Source of the DNA: Candidatus Methanoperedens sp.
GTDB taxonomy: Archaea; Halobacteriota; Methanosarcinia; Methanosarcinales; Methanoperedenaceae
DNA length: 48,791 bases
Assembly (NCBI GenBank): GCA_012026795.1
Contig: VEPM01000033.1
Location: 1 to 48,791, forward strand
Direction: 5' to 3'
Shown: positions 1 to 8,029 of the stretch, piece after piece
Position numbering within the stretch: position 1 is the first letter of the stretch
How the letters are laid out: the number at the start of each line of letters is the position of its first letter
Notes under the pieces: model-generated
Seen by the model: the letters and a program-made list of their open reading frames with translations, nothing else
The model's database searches: none
What the model was told of the DNA's origin: nothing
Made by a program: the position numbers and the translations under genes

Positions 1-39
1 ATGTTTAGAAAACTTATCAAGTTACCTAAATTATTTATT

Positions 40-156
40 AAGGTAATCTGTTTTATACACGTTTAACCTGAATGGACGGGATAGATTTTTCATACGAAGG
101 TAATCTGTTTTATACACGTTTAACCTGAATGGACGGGATAGATTTTTCATACGAAG
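40..156. repeat. 57-bp tandem duplication
   Basis: Positions 40-96 and 97-153 are two perfect copies of a 57-bp unit, followed by the first three bases of a third. The unit is 19 codons long. On the minus strand both copies stay open in one frame, giving a 39-codon ORF (150 down to a TAA at 31-33) in which a 19-residue segment beginning MKNLSRPF is repeated. I do not recognise the peptide and no ribosome binding site precedes its ATG, so I do not call it a gene. The duplication lies next to the point where the neighbouring DUF362 gene loses homology. It may be part of a mobile element or a contig-end artefact. Confidence 0.85.
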
Positions 157-208
157 TATCTATTCCAAGGGGACGTTTCAGCCCAAGCCTGAAGGCATTG
201 GGCGATCT

Positions 209-700
209 CTACCCCTTGACCCCGCACAAAGTATATTTTGTAAGCTGGTGCGTTTTCATCTTGGGCATGGAAACAAGCACATCACAATCGATGGCAGGCT
301 TTGCGATGTTGGCAGTTTTCAATACCTGGCCATCGATATTTACGGAATATGCACCTGTTGACTCAAAATTAATGAGCTTCCCCCCGTATTCTTCGCAGGC
401 TTTCTTTATCCCCGACATCTCAAGGGATTTCGCAGTGTAGCCGTAGGCGCCCGAGCTATCACCCACCCAGGGAATACCGCCTGCCTCTTTTACTATCTCT
501 GTCATCGCGCCCACAACTGCAGGATGAGTCGTCGCGGCGCGCTCGGGTGGAAAGCCTATGATGACATTTACCTTTAGCAGCACCGAGTTTCCGGGTTTTA
601 CTATTTCCCCGATACCGCCGATGAGTTCAAGGCTCTTTATAATAGCGTTTTTAACTTTCTGGTGCTCGTAGTTTTTACATTTTACTATCGAAACTGTCAT
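209..700 (-). pseudogene. DUF362 protein, C-terminally truncated
   Basis: The 163-residue product matches the N-terminal part of DUF362 proteins: a PGNSVLLKVN segment, the TTHPAVVGA region, GDSSGAYGYT and the SMPKMKTHQLTKYT motif. Family members normally run on for about another 100-200 residues from that last motif. Here the frame ends at a TAG three residues after CGV, and the bases beyond it (toward 150) show no DUF362 character in any frame. The start is well supported by a GGGAGG ribosome binding site. It is the last gene of a minus-strand group behind the ABC exporter ATPase (26 nt away). DUF362 function is poorly defined, and this copy is probably non-functional. Confidence 0.7.
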
Positions 701-725
701 TTATTGTTCCTCCCTTTTTATTAAA

Positions 726-1439
726 CTAATTTTCAGGCTCTGCAAGCTCTCCATCCTTAAGCCATATAACCCTGTCAACGTAATTTCTATCCTCAGGCTC
801 ATGCGTTACCATCAATATCGTAAGCCCAATCTCGCGATTGAGCTTCCTGAAAAGTTCAAGGACCTGTTTTGACGAGACACTGTCCAGGTTTGCGGCAGGC
901 TCATCTGCAAACAGCATATCCGGCTTATTGATAAGCGCCCTTGCGATTGCGACCCGCTGCTGCTCCCCGCCTGACATCTCACGCGGGCGGTGATCCAGCC
1001 TTTCACCAAGCCCGACCTGTCCAAGCACTTCCTTTGCGGCCCCGACATATTCTTCCTTCTTCCTGCCAAGCGCCATCGCAGGTAAATATACATTCTCAAG
1101 TGCGGTAAGCTCAGGCAGCAGCGCGTACTCCTGGAACACATAGCCGAAACGCTCAAGCCTGAACCTTGCCTTTTGTGTTCCTGACATCTTTAAAACATTC
1201 TCACCGCCTATAATGATCTCGCCAGATGTTGGTGTATCAAGCAATCCGAGCTGGTGCAGCAGGGTTGATTTGCCGCTTCCGCTTTTTCCCATAATGGCCA
1301 CGAATTCCGCGGGTTTTGTGGAAATATCGAAGGATACGTTATTCAGCGCCTTCACCTGCACCTCACCCATGACGTAAATCCTGCAAAGGTTCCTTACCAT
1401 GACAGGTGCCTGATTGCCAATTTCGGCGTTCCTTGCCAT
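726..1439 (-). CDS. ABC exporter ATP-binding protein (MacB/LolD type)
   Basis: A 237-residue cytoplasmic ATPase of the MacB/LolD/FtsE group that would power the adjacent FtsX-like permease. Visible motifs are Walker A GKSGSGKST (51-59), the Q-loop glutamine at 103, signature MSGGEQQR (155-162), Walker B ending FADEP (about 177-181), and the H-loop VTHE (211-214). All catalytic elements are intact. The ATG lies one nucleotide after the permease stop codon, so the two are probably translationally coupled. The family usually drives mechanotransmission or the export of lipoproteins, peptides or toxins rather than classical uptake. The substrate here cannot be read from sequence. Confidence 0.93.
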   Translation of the reverse strand: MARNAEIGNQAPVMVRNLCRIYVMGEVQVKALNNVSFDISTKPAEFVAIMGKSGSGKSTLLHQLGLLDTPTSGEIIIGGENVLKMSGTQKARFRLERFGYVFQEYALLPELTALENVYLPAMALGRKKEEYVGAAKEVLGQVGLGERLDHRPREMSGGEQQRVAIARALINKPDMLFADEPAANLDSVSSKQVLELFRKLNREIGLTILMVTHEPEDRNYVDRVIWLKDGELAEPEN

Positions 1440-1440
1440 A

Positions 1441-2640
1441 TTAATTACCCCACATCGCTTCTACTATCGTTTCGCGCACTGCCATCATCGATGGCACAAG
1501 CCCGGCTGCAAGCGCCGCAATTACCAGGCTTATCGCGCTAACAGCCACCCTTTCAGGAAGTATCAGTAATGAGATTTTCCCGATGGAGAAATCCAGCGGG
1601 TGAGTAACGAACCACGGTGCGATGATAAAGAACATTATGAGCAATCCTGCAACAATCCCGCATATTACAATGAACATCGCCTGGAAAAAATACGTATTTA
1701 TGATGACTGATTCTTTTATTCCGACAGCTCGCGATATGCCTATCTGCCTCTTCTTGCTGATGGTGTTCATATAAATGATTATGAATATGGTCACGCCTGC
1801 AACAAACAGCCCTATGCCTGAGATAAGCATGGCGATTACATCAAAACTTTCTGTTATGTCCCTTACCATGGATGCATAATCCTGCCATGGCTTAATTGTT
1901 TCACTTATCCCGAACCCAAGGAGCTGTTTTATGTAGCTGTCTTCATTTCCGATGTCTTCGGTCCTTACCAGTATTTGCGATGCCTTATCTTCCATACCTG
2001 TTATGGATTCCATCTCTTTCTGGCTGACATATGCAGTAGTGTCCGACCCCCTGAAGTTGACGCCAAAAATGCCTTTTACCCTGTAGCTGCGCTTAACGCC
2101 ATTATTGAAAAACGCGTCGATTGTATCCCCGACTTTGACCCCACCGAGCGAACGATCCTCCTCATTGCCATACCCGCCTGCGATCTCTTTACCGAGTATG
2201 ATTTCGTTTTCGTCCTGTTTGCTAAGATATTCGCCGTCAATCATGAAATTATGGATTGTTGTAACCGTAACTTCATCATCTGGATTGATCGAGTGTACGT
2301 TCCATGCCCCGCTTTTATCCTTGTAAGAGAGCACGGCGCCAGTTACGTACTGTGCAGATACGCCCTTTACACCGGGCACGCTGCTAATCTTTTGCTTCAG
2401 GGAATAAACGCCATCGATGTATTTTTCATCTTTTTTAGGTTCAATAACAACCGTACCATACATCGTATTTATGATCTGGTCGTTGATAGTGTTTGTAAGC
2501 CCGAGGAAAAGGGATGAGACAAAAACCGAATTTACAAATACAAGAGCCATAATGAATATGGTCAGGACAAGTGTGCCCTTGTTTCCCTTTGTTATTGATT
2601 TCTGTGCCAGGAACAGAGCCAGTTTATGATCACTTAACAT
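1441..2640 (-). CDS. FtsX/MacB-family ABC permease
   Basis: This 399-residue membrane protein has the MacB/FtsX layout. There is one N-terminal transmembrane helix (about 22-46), a large extracytoplasmic MacB_PCD-like domain (about 50-265), and three C-terminal helices (about 275-300, 322-346 and 362-385). The segment ISKKRQIGISRAVG after the second helix is the typical cytoplasmic coupling motif. It precedes its ATPase by 1 nt and follows the surface protein gene by 34 nt, so the three genes most likely form one operon. In this family the extracytoplasmic domain handles cargo or partner proteins outside the membrane. The neighbouring COG1361-type protein is a natural candidate partner, which is inference. 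Confidence 0.92.
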   Translation of the reverse strand: MLSDHKLALFLAQKSITKGNKGTLVLTIFIMALVFVNSVFVSSLFLGLTNTINDQIINTMYGTVVIEPKKDEKYIDGVYSLKQKISSVPGVKGVSAQYVTGAVLSYKDKSGAWNVHSINPDDEVTVTTIHNFMIDGEYLSKQDENEIILGKEIAGGYGNEEDRSLGGVKVGDTIDAFFNNGVKRSYRVKGIFGVNFRGSDTTAYVSQKEMESITGMEDKASQILVRTEDIGNEDSYIKQLLGFGISETIKPWQDYASMVRDITESFDVIAMLISGIGLFVAGVTIFIIIYMNTISKKRQIGISRAVGIKESVIINTYFFQAMFIVICGIVAGLLIMFFIIAPWFVTHPLDFSIGKISLLILPERVAVSAISLVIAALAAGLVPSMMAVRETIVEAMWGN

Positions 2641-2674
2641 AATCCTCTTTATTTAAACTTCGATTTACTGCCTG

Positions 2675-3847
2675 TCAATTAACCCTTTTTTTCCATCCGA
2701 ATCGGTAAAATATCGCTGCAACAACTACTGCAATAATACTGGCCGATGACATCAGGCTATTCCCCTCTTTGCCTGAAACATACTGGTTAAGTTCCCATGT
2801 CTGCGTGTGGATCCCAAGATCATCTTCAAACTCTACAGAAGCAGAATATGGGATATTGCCACTTTCAGACGCGATGAACGTGAATATGGCAGGAGCATCA
2901 TCATTTGGCTTTATTTTACCAAGAAATGCTGTTTTATTTCCCTCAAGAGGAGTTATAAACGTTATCTTTGCAGATTTAGCATCGCCTGTCCCTGAATTCT
3001 CAATCCGCATCGTAACTGTGAAATGTTCACCCTGTGAAGGATTTTGAGGTTCAGTCTTGATATTTGCGATGGAAAGTTTTGCCCTGCCAAGGACTTTAAC
3101 GCCAACCATACTTTGCGAGCTGATATTTGTCCCATTTTCATCTTTATATTCCATCTTTATGGGTAGCGAGTAGGATGAAATATCTGCTTTATCTTTAACC
3201 ATTATCCGGAAGCCCAGCTGATTTTCTTCATCCCTGACAAGTGTTTTTATTACTTCTGTATTAGTTCCTACTGTAACAAAAGGCAGTCCTTCTGTAACAG
3301 TACTGATCGTAACATCACGTGCGATGCCGGTTCCCCTGTTTGAAACTACAAATGCCAAGTCAAACGTATCCAGCGGGCTTATCGGTTCGGGAGCTATCGT
3401 GATATTCGAAATCGCAAGCTGCGGCATTCCCCTTACTATGACGCTGATGGTTTTATTGGATATGCGCAACTGGCCATTATTCAACCAGCGGGCACTTAAA
3501 TCGATTTCATAAGATCCGGAAACTGCATTAGAATCAGCATGCAACCTGTAGGTTTTGGCGAAAGCACCGTATTTGATTATATTTCCAATAGTAGTGACAC
3601 GATCGTTTTCGTTTTTCAATATAATATACGAATCAGGAAGTATAGTAAGTGCAACATCACTTACATCGCTATTTTCATTGGAAAGAGTTACTGAAAGCAC
3701 AAAATCCTGACCTGGTTCCACAGGCTGGGGCGAGAGGCTATCAAGAACAACCTCAAGTTCAGCATTTACAGGATTAATGATGAAAATGATAGCAAGCGTT
3801 GCTGCAATAACATATTTTATATTATTTATAGATTTGATATCCACCAT
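2675..3847 (-). CDS. COG1361-like surface protein with CARDB-type repeats
   Basis: A 390-residue exported protein with an N-terminal hydrophobic signal segment (about 10-29), several beta-rich modules of about 110 residues, and a C-terminal transmembrane anchor (about 363-382) ending in a basic tail. The modules repeat phrases such as 'LDSLSPQPVEPGQDF', 'ISNITIAPEPISPLDTFDL' and 'ANIKTEPQNPSQGEHF', each opening a Cohesin/CARDB-like Ig fold. COG1361 proteins are S-layer-associated in archaea and commonly sit beside MacB-like exporters. A GAGGA ribosome binding site precedes the ATG. It is the first gene of the minus-strand operon, and a perfect dyad 32 bp upstream (3879-3899) suggests control by the divergently encoded BlaI-type repressor. 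Confidence 0.85.
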   Translation of the reverse strand: MVDIKSINNIKYVIAATLAIIFIINPVNAELEVVLDSLSPQPVEPGQDFVLSVTLSNENSDVSDVALTILPDSYIILKNENDRVTTIGNIIKYGAFAKTYRLHADSNAVSGSYEIDLSARWLNNGQLRISNKTISVIVRGMPQLAISNITIAPEPISPLDTFDLAFVVSNRGTGIARDVTISTVTEGLPFVTVGTNTEVIKTLVRDEENQLGFRIMVKDKADISSYSLPIKMEYKDENGTNISSQSMVGVKVLGRAKLSIANIKTEPQNPSQGEHFTVTMRIENSGTGDAKSAKITFITPLEGNKTAFLGKIKPNDDAPAIFTFIASESGNIPYSASVEFEDDLGIHTQTWELNQYVSGKEGNSLMSSASIIAVVVAAIFYRFGWKKRVN

Positions 3848-3878
3848 ATTTTCCTCTTTTTGATTTTAAATTATAATT

Positions 3879-3899
3879 GCTACTATCTTAAATAGTAGC
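3879..3899. promoter_or_regulatory. Perfect dyad, probable BlaI-type operator
   Basis: GCTACTAT (3879-3886) and ATAGTAGC (3892-3899) form a perfect inverted repeat around a 5-base centre. It lies in the 137-bp region between the divergent surface-protein/exporter operon and the blaI-like gene. A further half-site ATAGTAGC (3962-3969) ends 15 nt before the regulator's ATG, and a weaker ATAGTATT sits near 3910. BlaI/MecI repressors bind TACTA/TAGTA-type dyads between divergent genes, so autoregulation plus repression of the exporter operon is the simplest reading. Confidence 0.65.
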
Positions 3900-3984
3900 T
3901 TTTATTGAAAATAGTATTAAAAGTATTTAAGTTTTACTGTATTACGAAACTTTTATTATGAATAGTAGCTTAAGATAACAACTA

Positions 3985-4425
3985 ATGATTGATAGCAATA
4001 AGAAAAATACGCTTAATATGAATGAGTTATTGGAAGTACTGGGGCCGCTTGAAAAAGAGATTATGGAGATAGTCTGGAACAGGGAAGAAACATCAACGCA
4101 TGATGTTCTTGAGGAATTACGAAAAAAAAGGGACATTGCAATGACGACAGTGAGCAGTACCCTGAACAGGTTATATGACAAGAATCTTTTGAAAAGAAGA
4201 AGTGATAAAGGCGTAAGGGGGCTCTGTTATTATTATGCTCCTCTCTTAAATAAAGAGGAGTTTAATAATATAATAACAGTCAAAGTCATGGATAAACTCC
4301 TGAAAGATTTCCGTGAGCCTATGACTGCATACTTTATCGAGGAACTGGCAAAGAGTGACCCTATAAAGTTACAGGAACTGCGAAAAAAGATTGAGGAATC
4401 TTTGAAAGGATATGAACCCAGATAA
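3985..4425 (+). CDS. BlaI/MecI/CopY-family winged-helix repressor
   Basis: The 146-residue protein fits the penicillinase-repressor family. The winged helix spans about residues 15-85, with LGPLEKEIMEIVW, a recognition helix around MTTVSSTLNRLYDKN and the wing region KRRSDKGVRG. A helical dimerisation tail follows. In bacteria these repressors are cleaved after a BlaR1/MecR1 membrane metalloprotease senses a signal. Here the next gene encodes a membrane HExxH metallopeptidase and overlaps by 14 nt, preserving the repressor-protease pairing. Because archaea lack peptidoglycan targets for beta-lactams, the signal must be something else, perhaps envelope stress (inference). Confidence 0.88.
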   Translation: MIDSNKKNTLNMNELLEVLGPLEKEIMEIVWNREETSTHDVLEELRKKRDIAMTTVSSTLNRLYDKNLLKRRSDKGVRGLCYYYAPLLNKEEFNNIITVKVMDKLLKDFREPMTAYFIEELAKSDPIKLQELRKKIEESLKGYEPR

Positions 4426-5209
4426 GAGGAAATTTTATTATGATTTTAAAGCTGTTATACTGCTGGCAATACCAGTTCTCATAACTCTCCATAAATTATC
4501 AGCGCAAGAACTTATTGAGGAAAAATATTTTCAAATATCCCCCAGTTACTTAAAAATATTGGTCATGGCCACAGGAACGGTTGTGGGTATATTATTTTTT
4601 TTGATGAAATACACCAAATTTAACGATATGACTGCTAAAACCACAAGCCGCATGGAATTCCCGGAGGTTTTCACAATTATAGAAAACCTGAGCAAAAAAA
4701 TCAAGATGGATGTTCCTGAAGTCGGCTTCCTGGAATCAAGTATCCCAAATGCTTTTGTGTATAAGCGCAAAAAAAAGCCTGTCCTGGTTCTGACTGTCCC
4801 GCTTATTGAGATATTAGATAATAAAGAGCTTGAGACCGTACTTGCTCATGAACTCACCCATATCAAGAATTATGATCTTGAGATTCGCAAATTCGGCCTG
4901 CTCATCAGATTTGCGTTTTTCCTGAATCCCCTTGTTCACCTGATAGAGCCTTTTATTTCAAGAAGCAGGGAGTACCTGGCTGATGAAACCGCCGCATGGA
5001 TCACCAGCGCACCGAATAAACTTGCCTCAGCACTGCTAAAAGTCGAAGATTATACAAATTCGTATCATAATACGAAATTCTCAACTTCAACACCACCGGA
5101 TGTTTTCTTTTTTGAATGCCATCCGTGCTCACCTTACATATTCAGCAGGTGCCCTTCAACTGAGAGCAGGGTTAAAAGATTGATGTCCTTATCTAAAATG
5201 TTACAATAA
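4412..5209 (+). CDS. Membrane M56/M48-type zinc metallopeptidase
   Basis: A 265-residue integral membrane peptidase. Hydrophobic segments lie at about 13-29, 48-66 and 162-178. The zinc motif HELTH is at 146-150, and the likely third ligand is E187 in REYLADE. The arrangement (HExxH, a hydrophobic stretch with NPLVHLIEP, then REYLADE) resembles both BlaR1 (M56) and HtpX/Ste24 (M48). There is no C-terminal penicillin-sensor domain as in BlaR1. The ATG lies inside the end of the blaI-like gene (14-nt overlap), implying coupled synthesis. The probable role is to sense a membrane or envelope signal and inactivate the repressor. Its 3' end overlaps convergent surE by 9 nt. Confidence 0.82.
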   Translation: MNPDKRKFYYDFKAVILLAIPVLITLHKLSAQELIEEKYFQISPSYLKILVMATGTVVGILFFLMKYTKFNDMTAKTTSRMEFPEVFTIIENLSKKIKMDVPEVGFLESSIPNAFVYKRKKKPVLVLTVPLIEILDNKELETVLAHELTHIKNYDLEIRKFGLLIRFAFFLNPLVHLIEPFISRSREYLADETAAWITSAPNKLASALLKVEDYTNSYHNTKFSTSTPPDVFFFECHPCSPYIFSRCPSTESRVKRLMSLSKMLQ

Positions 5210-5986
5210 GTCTTCAATATCCTTAAAATCAATACGCGCAGTCGTATCAAGTGAAAGCGGAGTTACTGAAATATGTCCGTTTTTCATAACAGCCTTAACA
5301 TCAGTTCCTTCTTCTGCATCCCTGATAAGCTCCCCGTTAATCCAGTAGTACGGTCTGCCCCTTGGATCAAACCTTTCCTCCACACCTGTCAGGAATATTT
5401 TCCTGGCAAGGCGGGTTATCTCTATCTCTGTATCCATATTCACATGTTTCGGTATATTGATATTGAGCAGATCCACGCCAGCGGGAAGGCCTTTGCAAAT
5501 TACTTTACGTGCTATCCTGTTAACTATTTTTATACCTGTCTTAAAGTCGTAACTATATGTGCGGTGATCATCAAACTTATCCCCCTCATCAAGTACCTGT
5601 ATGGATGCAGCAAGTGCAGGTATGCCATAGCTTGCAGCTTCAAGCGCTGCGCCGATTGTTCCGCTTGTTGTTACGGTATCCGTACTGATGTTCTCACCGA
5701 TATTGAAACCTGAAAGAACAAGGTCAGGCTGCTTCTTTAGTATGGAGAATAAACCGATTATTACTGAATCAGTGGGTGTTCCTGCAACAGCGTATGCTTT
5801 AAAACCGTTCACAGGGGCAAGTGAAACCCTGAGTGGTTCAAAGATAGATATGCCGCGTCCTACACCACTTTTCTGGCTGGAAGGTGCAACAACCGTTACT
5901 TCTCCAAGGTCGCATACACTATCATAAGCCGCTTTAAGCCCGGTCGAATACACACCGTCATCATTGGTCAAGAGAATGTTTTTCAT
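5201..5986 (-). CDS. surE: 5'/3'-nucleotidase SurE
   Basis: SurE is a divalent-metal-dependent phosphatase that dephosphorylates nucleoside 5'- and 3'-monophosphates. The N-terminus MKNILLTNDDG contains the metal-binding Asp pair (D9, D10). The APSSQKSG segment and the SGFNIGENISTDTVTTSGT block are characteristic. The product is 261 residues, a normal family length. I start at the ATG at 5986 because it gives the usual N-terminus; the frame could open three codons earlier at a TTG. It is convergent with the peptidase gene and divergent from the FKBP gene. It is a housekeeping enzyme with no clear link to either neighbour. Confidence 0.93.
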   Translation of the reverse strand: MKNILLTNDDGVYSTGLKAAYDSVCDLGEVTVVAPSSQKSGVGRGISIFEPLRVSLAPVNGFKAYAVAGTPTDSVIIGLFSILKKQPDLVLSGFNIGENISTDTVTTSGTIGAALEAASYGIPALAASIQVLDEGDKFDDHRTYSYDFKTGIKIVNRIARKVICKGLPAGVDLLNINIPKHVNMDTEIEITRLARKIFLTGVEERFDPRGRPYYWINGELIRDAEEGTDVKAVMKNGHISVTPLSLDTTARIDFKDIEDLL

Positions 5987-6102
5987 TGCTAGCAAATAAG
6001 CCGATGATAAAATAAATCTGTGTCTTCTTGACCTCCTGACAGTAAGTAAGTATTTTATACCTTTGATACATCAAGAACGCAAAAAAAAGGACATGATTTA
6101 TT

Positions 6103-6786
6103 ATGACTATTGAGAAAGGCGATTTTATAAGAGTTTCATATTCCGGAAAAACGGATGAAGGCCGTATTTTTGATACGACTGAAGAAGATGTTGCAAAAGC
6201 AAACAACATTTATAATGAAAAGGGGAAATACGGCGGAGATGTCGTTATAGTAGGTGCAAAGCATACAATTGCAGGATTGGATGAGGATTTTGTGGGAAAA
6301 GAAGCTGGATACAAAGGCAGCGTGACGATCCCTCCTGAGAAAGCATTCGGCCAGAGGAATCCTGAACTTATAGAAAACATACCTGCACACAAATTCGATA
6401 AAAAAGTACAGGTCGGAATGCCAGTAGAGGTTGAGGGCCGCCCGGGATTTGTAATAAGAGCAATCGGCAGGATGGTGCAGGTTGACTTTAACAGGTTCCT
6501 TGCAGGGCAGACCGTAACATACGACTATGAAATAAAAGAGAAAATCGAAGATGACGAGGGCAAGATAAAAGGTCTTATCGGGTTATATGTCGGAAAGGAC
6601 CTGCCTGTCCAGTTAAATGATGGTACGGCAACAGTTGAGATCGAGCCTGAGATGACATATAGCCAGAGATGGCTCATGTCCAAAAGGCAGATCGCACGTG
6701 AAGTGATCGATAATACCGGAATCAAAGAAATAATTTACACTGAGAAATATAACAAGGAAATATTAGAGCCAAAAAATAGTGAATAA
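6103..6786 (+). CDS. FKBP-type peptidyl-prolyl isomerase (long archaeal SlyD-like)
   Basis: The 227-residue product starts with an FKBP domain (KGDFIRVSYSGKTDEGRIFDTT, then VTIPPEKAFGQRNPELI) that carries a SlyD-type insert-in-flap chaperone segment (about 85-140, including GRPGFVIRAI). A C-terminal extension of about 75 residues follows, as in long archaeal FKBPs. The activity is cis-trans isomerisation of Xaa-Pro bonds plus chaperoning, in the cytoplasm. A TATA-like element TTTTATAC (6053-6060) lies about 45 nt upstream of the ATG, and AAAAAGGAC provides a ribosome binding site. The stop codon directly abuts that of the convergent downstream gene. Confidence 0.93.
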   Translation: MTIEKGDFIRVSYSGKTDEGRIFDTTEEDVAKANNIYNEKGKYGGDVVIVGAKHTIAGLDEDFVGKEAGYKGSVTIPPEKAFGQRNPELIENIPAHKFDKKVQVGMPVEVEGRPGFVIRAIGRMVQVDFNRFLAGQTVTYDYEIKEKIEDDEGKIKGLIGLYVGKDLPVQLNDGTATVEIEPEMTYSQRWLMSKRQIAREVIDNTGIKEIIYTEKYNKEILEPKNSE

Positions 6787-7905
6787 TTAACCAATAGCAA
6801 ATGCAGGTCTGATAACTTCCCAGAGGATAAGAATGACTATTGTGGCCTCCAGCAACATGGCAAGCTGTTCTGTGGAAAGTTCTCTTGCAGTTGTGTAAAG
6901 ATCTTGCAGCGAGTCGATCTTATGCTGCACAACTTTTCCAAAGTCCCATACTTTGAGAGTGTTAAGCATCTTCTGATATGCTGACTGGTAATACCAGTCC
7001 TGCGTTACTTTATGGGGATTCATTATATCTTCGATTTCATCAAGTATCACAAGCCCTATCTCGCTCACTTTAAGGAGTGATTTTTCAAGTTTTCTTGGTG
7101 CCTGTGTCAGGAAATAGTATCTGGAGCTGCTTAGTTTTTTTATTGCATCAAAAGCATTACCGATTTCAGAATCAATTTTGTGGTCATATATCTGGAATAA
7201 AAGTAAAAGTGTGATCGCAAGCTCCAGCAACTCGCGCAGCTCCTTGATGTAATCCTCGCATCCTAAAATAAATGCGCCTTCTGTTGAAGCAAGGAACAGG
7301 TCTTCATCATAGTAAGAAAGGTCATTTGCAAGTTTCTCAGTAATTTCCTTACGATGAAGGGCTCGAATAGATGTTTCACCTGACAGGAAACGGGTTATTA
7401 TTTCACCATATTGTTCTTTCAACCCTTTCTGGTCAAGCCTGGGTGTGAATTCCCTGAGCCTGAGAAGTGTATATTTTTTCAGATTGGGATAATATGAAAT
7501 CTTCTTCCCCGGATTTAGTTTTTCACGGATCTCATTGATCTTCATATTGGCAAATGACTGGAAATCCAGTCCTTCAACAATGATAGTATTTGAATGAAGG
7601 GCTACCAGGATATCATTGAAATACATTTTGTCCCTGATCTCGATTTCAGTCCGAAGTATCGAAACACCTGCTATAAAAACATCGGTGTAAATATTTGCGG
7701 TGCATGTGATTTTTTCACTTCCCGCAACAATTACTGCCACACCTTCTGACTGTTCCACTTCTATGGGTTTATTCCATCTTTCTGCTATTACTTCACTACC
7801 GATGAATTTCTTTAACTGGATCTTGTCCAGTTCTCCTCCATGCCCAAAAGCCAGAAGAATTGTGAGTTTGCCATTTAAAATGGTCAAATCGCCTGCAGCA
7901 TCCAT
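6787..7905 (-). CDS. C-terminally anchored membrane protein, possibly RMD1/DUF155-like
   Basis: The 372-residue protein is not firmly recognised. It has a mixed N-terminal region (about 1-110, with LTILLAFGHGGELDK and EGVAVIVAGSEK) and a long helical middle. It ends in a single hydrophobic helix (LLEATIVILILWEVIRP) at the extreme C-terminus. A helical domain followed by a terminal anchor preceded by a short acidic helix resembles RMD1/DUF155 proteins, but I see no decisive motif. The topology predicts a tail-anchored protein with its bulk in the cytoplasm. It is transcribed toward the FKBP gene and upstream of it lies an AT-rich spacer with short repeats. Confidence 0.6.
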   Translation of the reverse strand: MDAAGDLTILNGKLTILLAFGHGGELDKIQLKKFIGSEVIAERWNKPIEVEQSEGVAVIVAGSEKITCTANIYTDVFIAGVSILRTEIEIRDKMYFNDILVALHSNTIIVEGLDFQSFANMKINEIREKLNPGKKISYYPNLKKYTLLRLREFTPRLDQKGLKEQYGEIITRFLSGETSIRALHRKEITEKLANDLSYYDEDLFLASTEGAFILGCEDYIKELRELLELAITLLLLFQIYDHKIDSEIGNAFDAIKKLSSSRYYFLTQAPRKLEKSLLKVSEIGLVILDEIEDIMNPHKVTQDWYYQSAYQKMLNTLKVWDFGKVVQHKIDSLQDLYTTARELSTEQLAMLLEATIVILILWEVIRPAFAIG

Positions 7906-7974
7906 ATGTATGAATAATGTGTTGAAAAGTATATAAAGATATTATACTAAAATTATACTGAAATTATAATGAAA

Positions 7975-8029
7975 TTATAAATACTATATTAATGATGTCC
8001 ATCTTATAAATATGATATTAATGATGTCC
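7975..8029. repeat. 29-bp-period direct repeat overlapping the gpmI stop
   Basis: Positions 7975-8000 and 8004-8029 are 26-base copies that differ at two or three sites. The second copy includes the stop codon and last eight codons of the phosphoglycerate mutase gene, so the 3' end of that gene has been duplicated just downstream of itself. Upstream of this, 7948-7980 holds three imperfect AAATTATA-type repeats. This looks like replication slippage in an AT-rich terminator region. Confidence 0.75.

Noticed and set aside
40-156. Repeats as a CRISPR array
   Set aside because: The copies are directly adjacent with no spacers, and only two copies exist.
209-211. TAG ending the DUF362 gene as a possible pyrrolysine codon
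   Set aside because: The frame continues for only about 30 residues past it with no DUF362 similarity, and no pyrrolysine genes are in the window.
1975-2517. Long plus-strand ORF opposite the permease
   Set aside because: It is antisense to a clear FtsX-family gene, has no family resemblance and no ribosome binding site.
3985-5209. Beta-lactam resistance regulation
   Set aside because: No beta-lactamase or penicillin-binding domain is present, and archaeal walls lack the target, so only the regulatory scheme is comparable.
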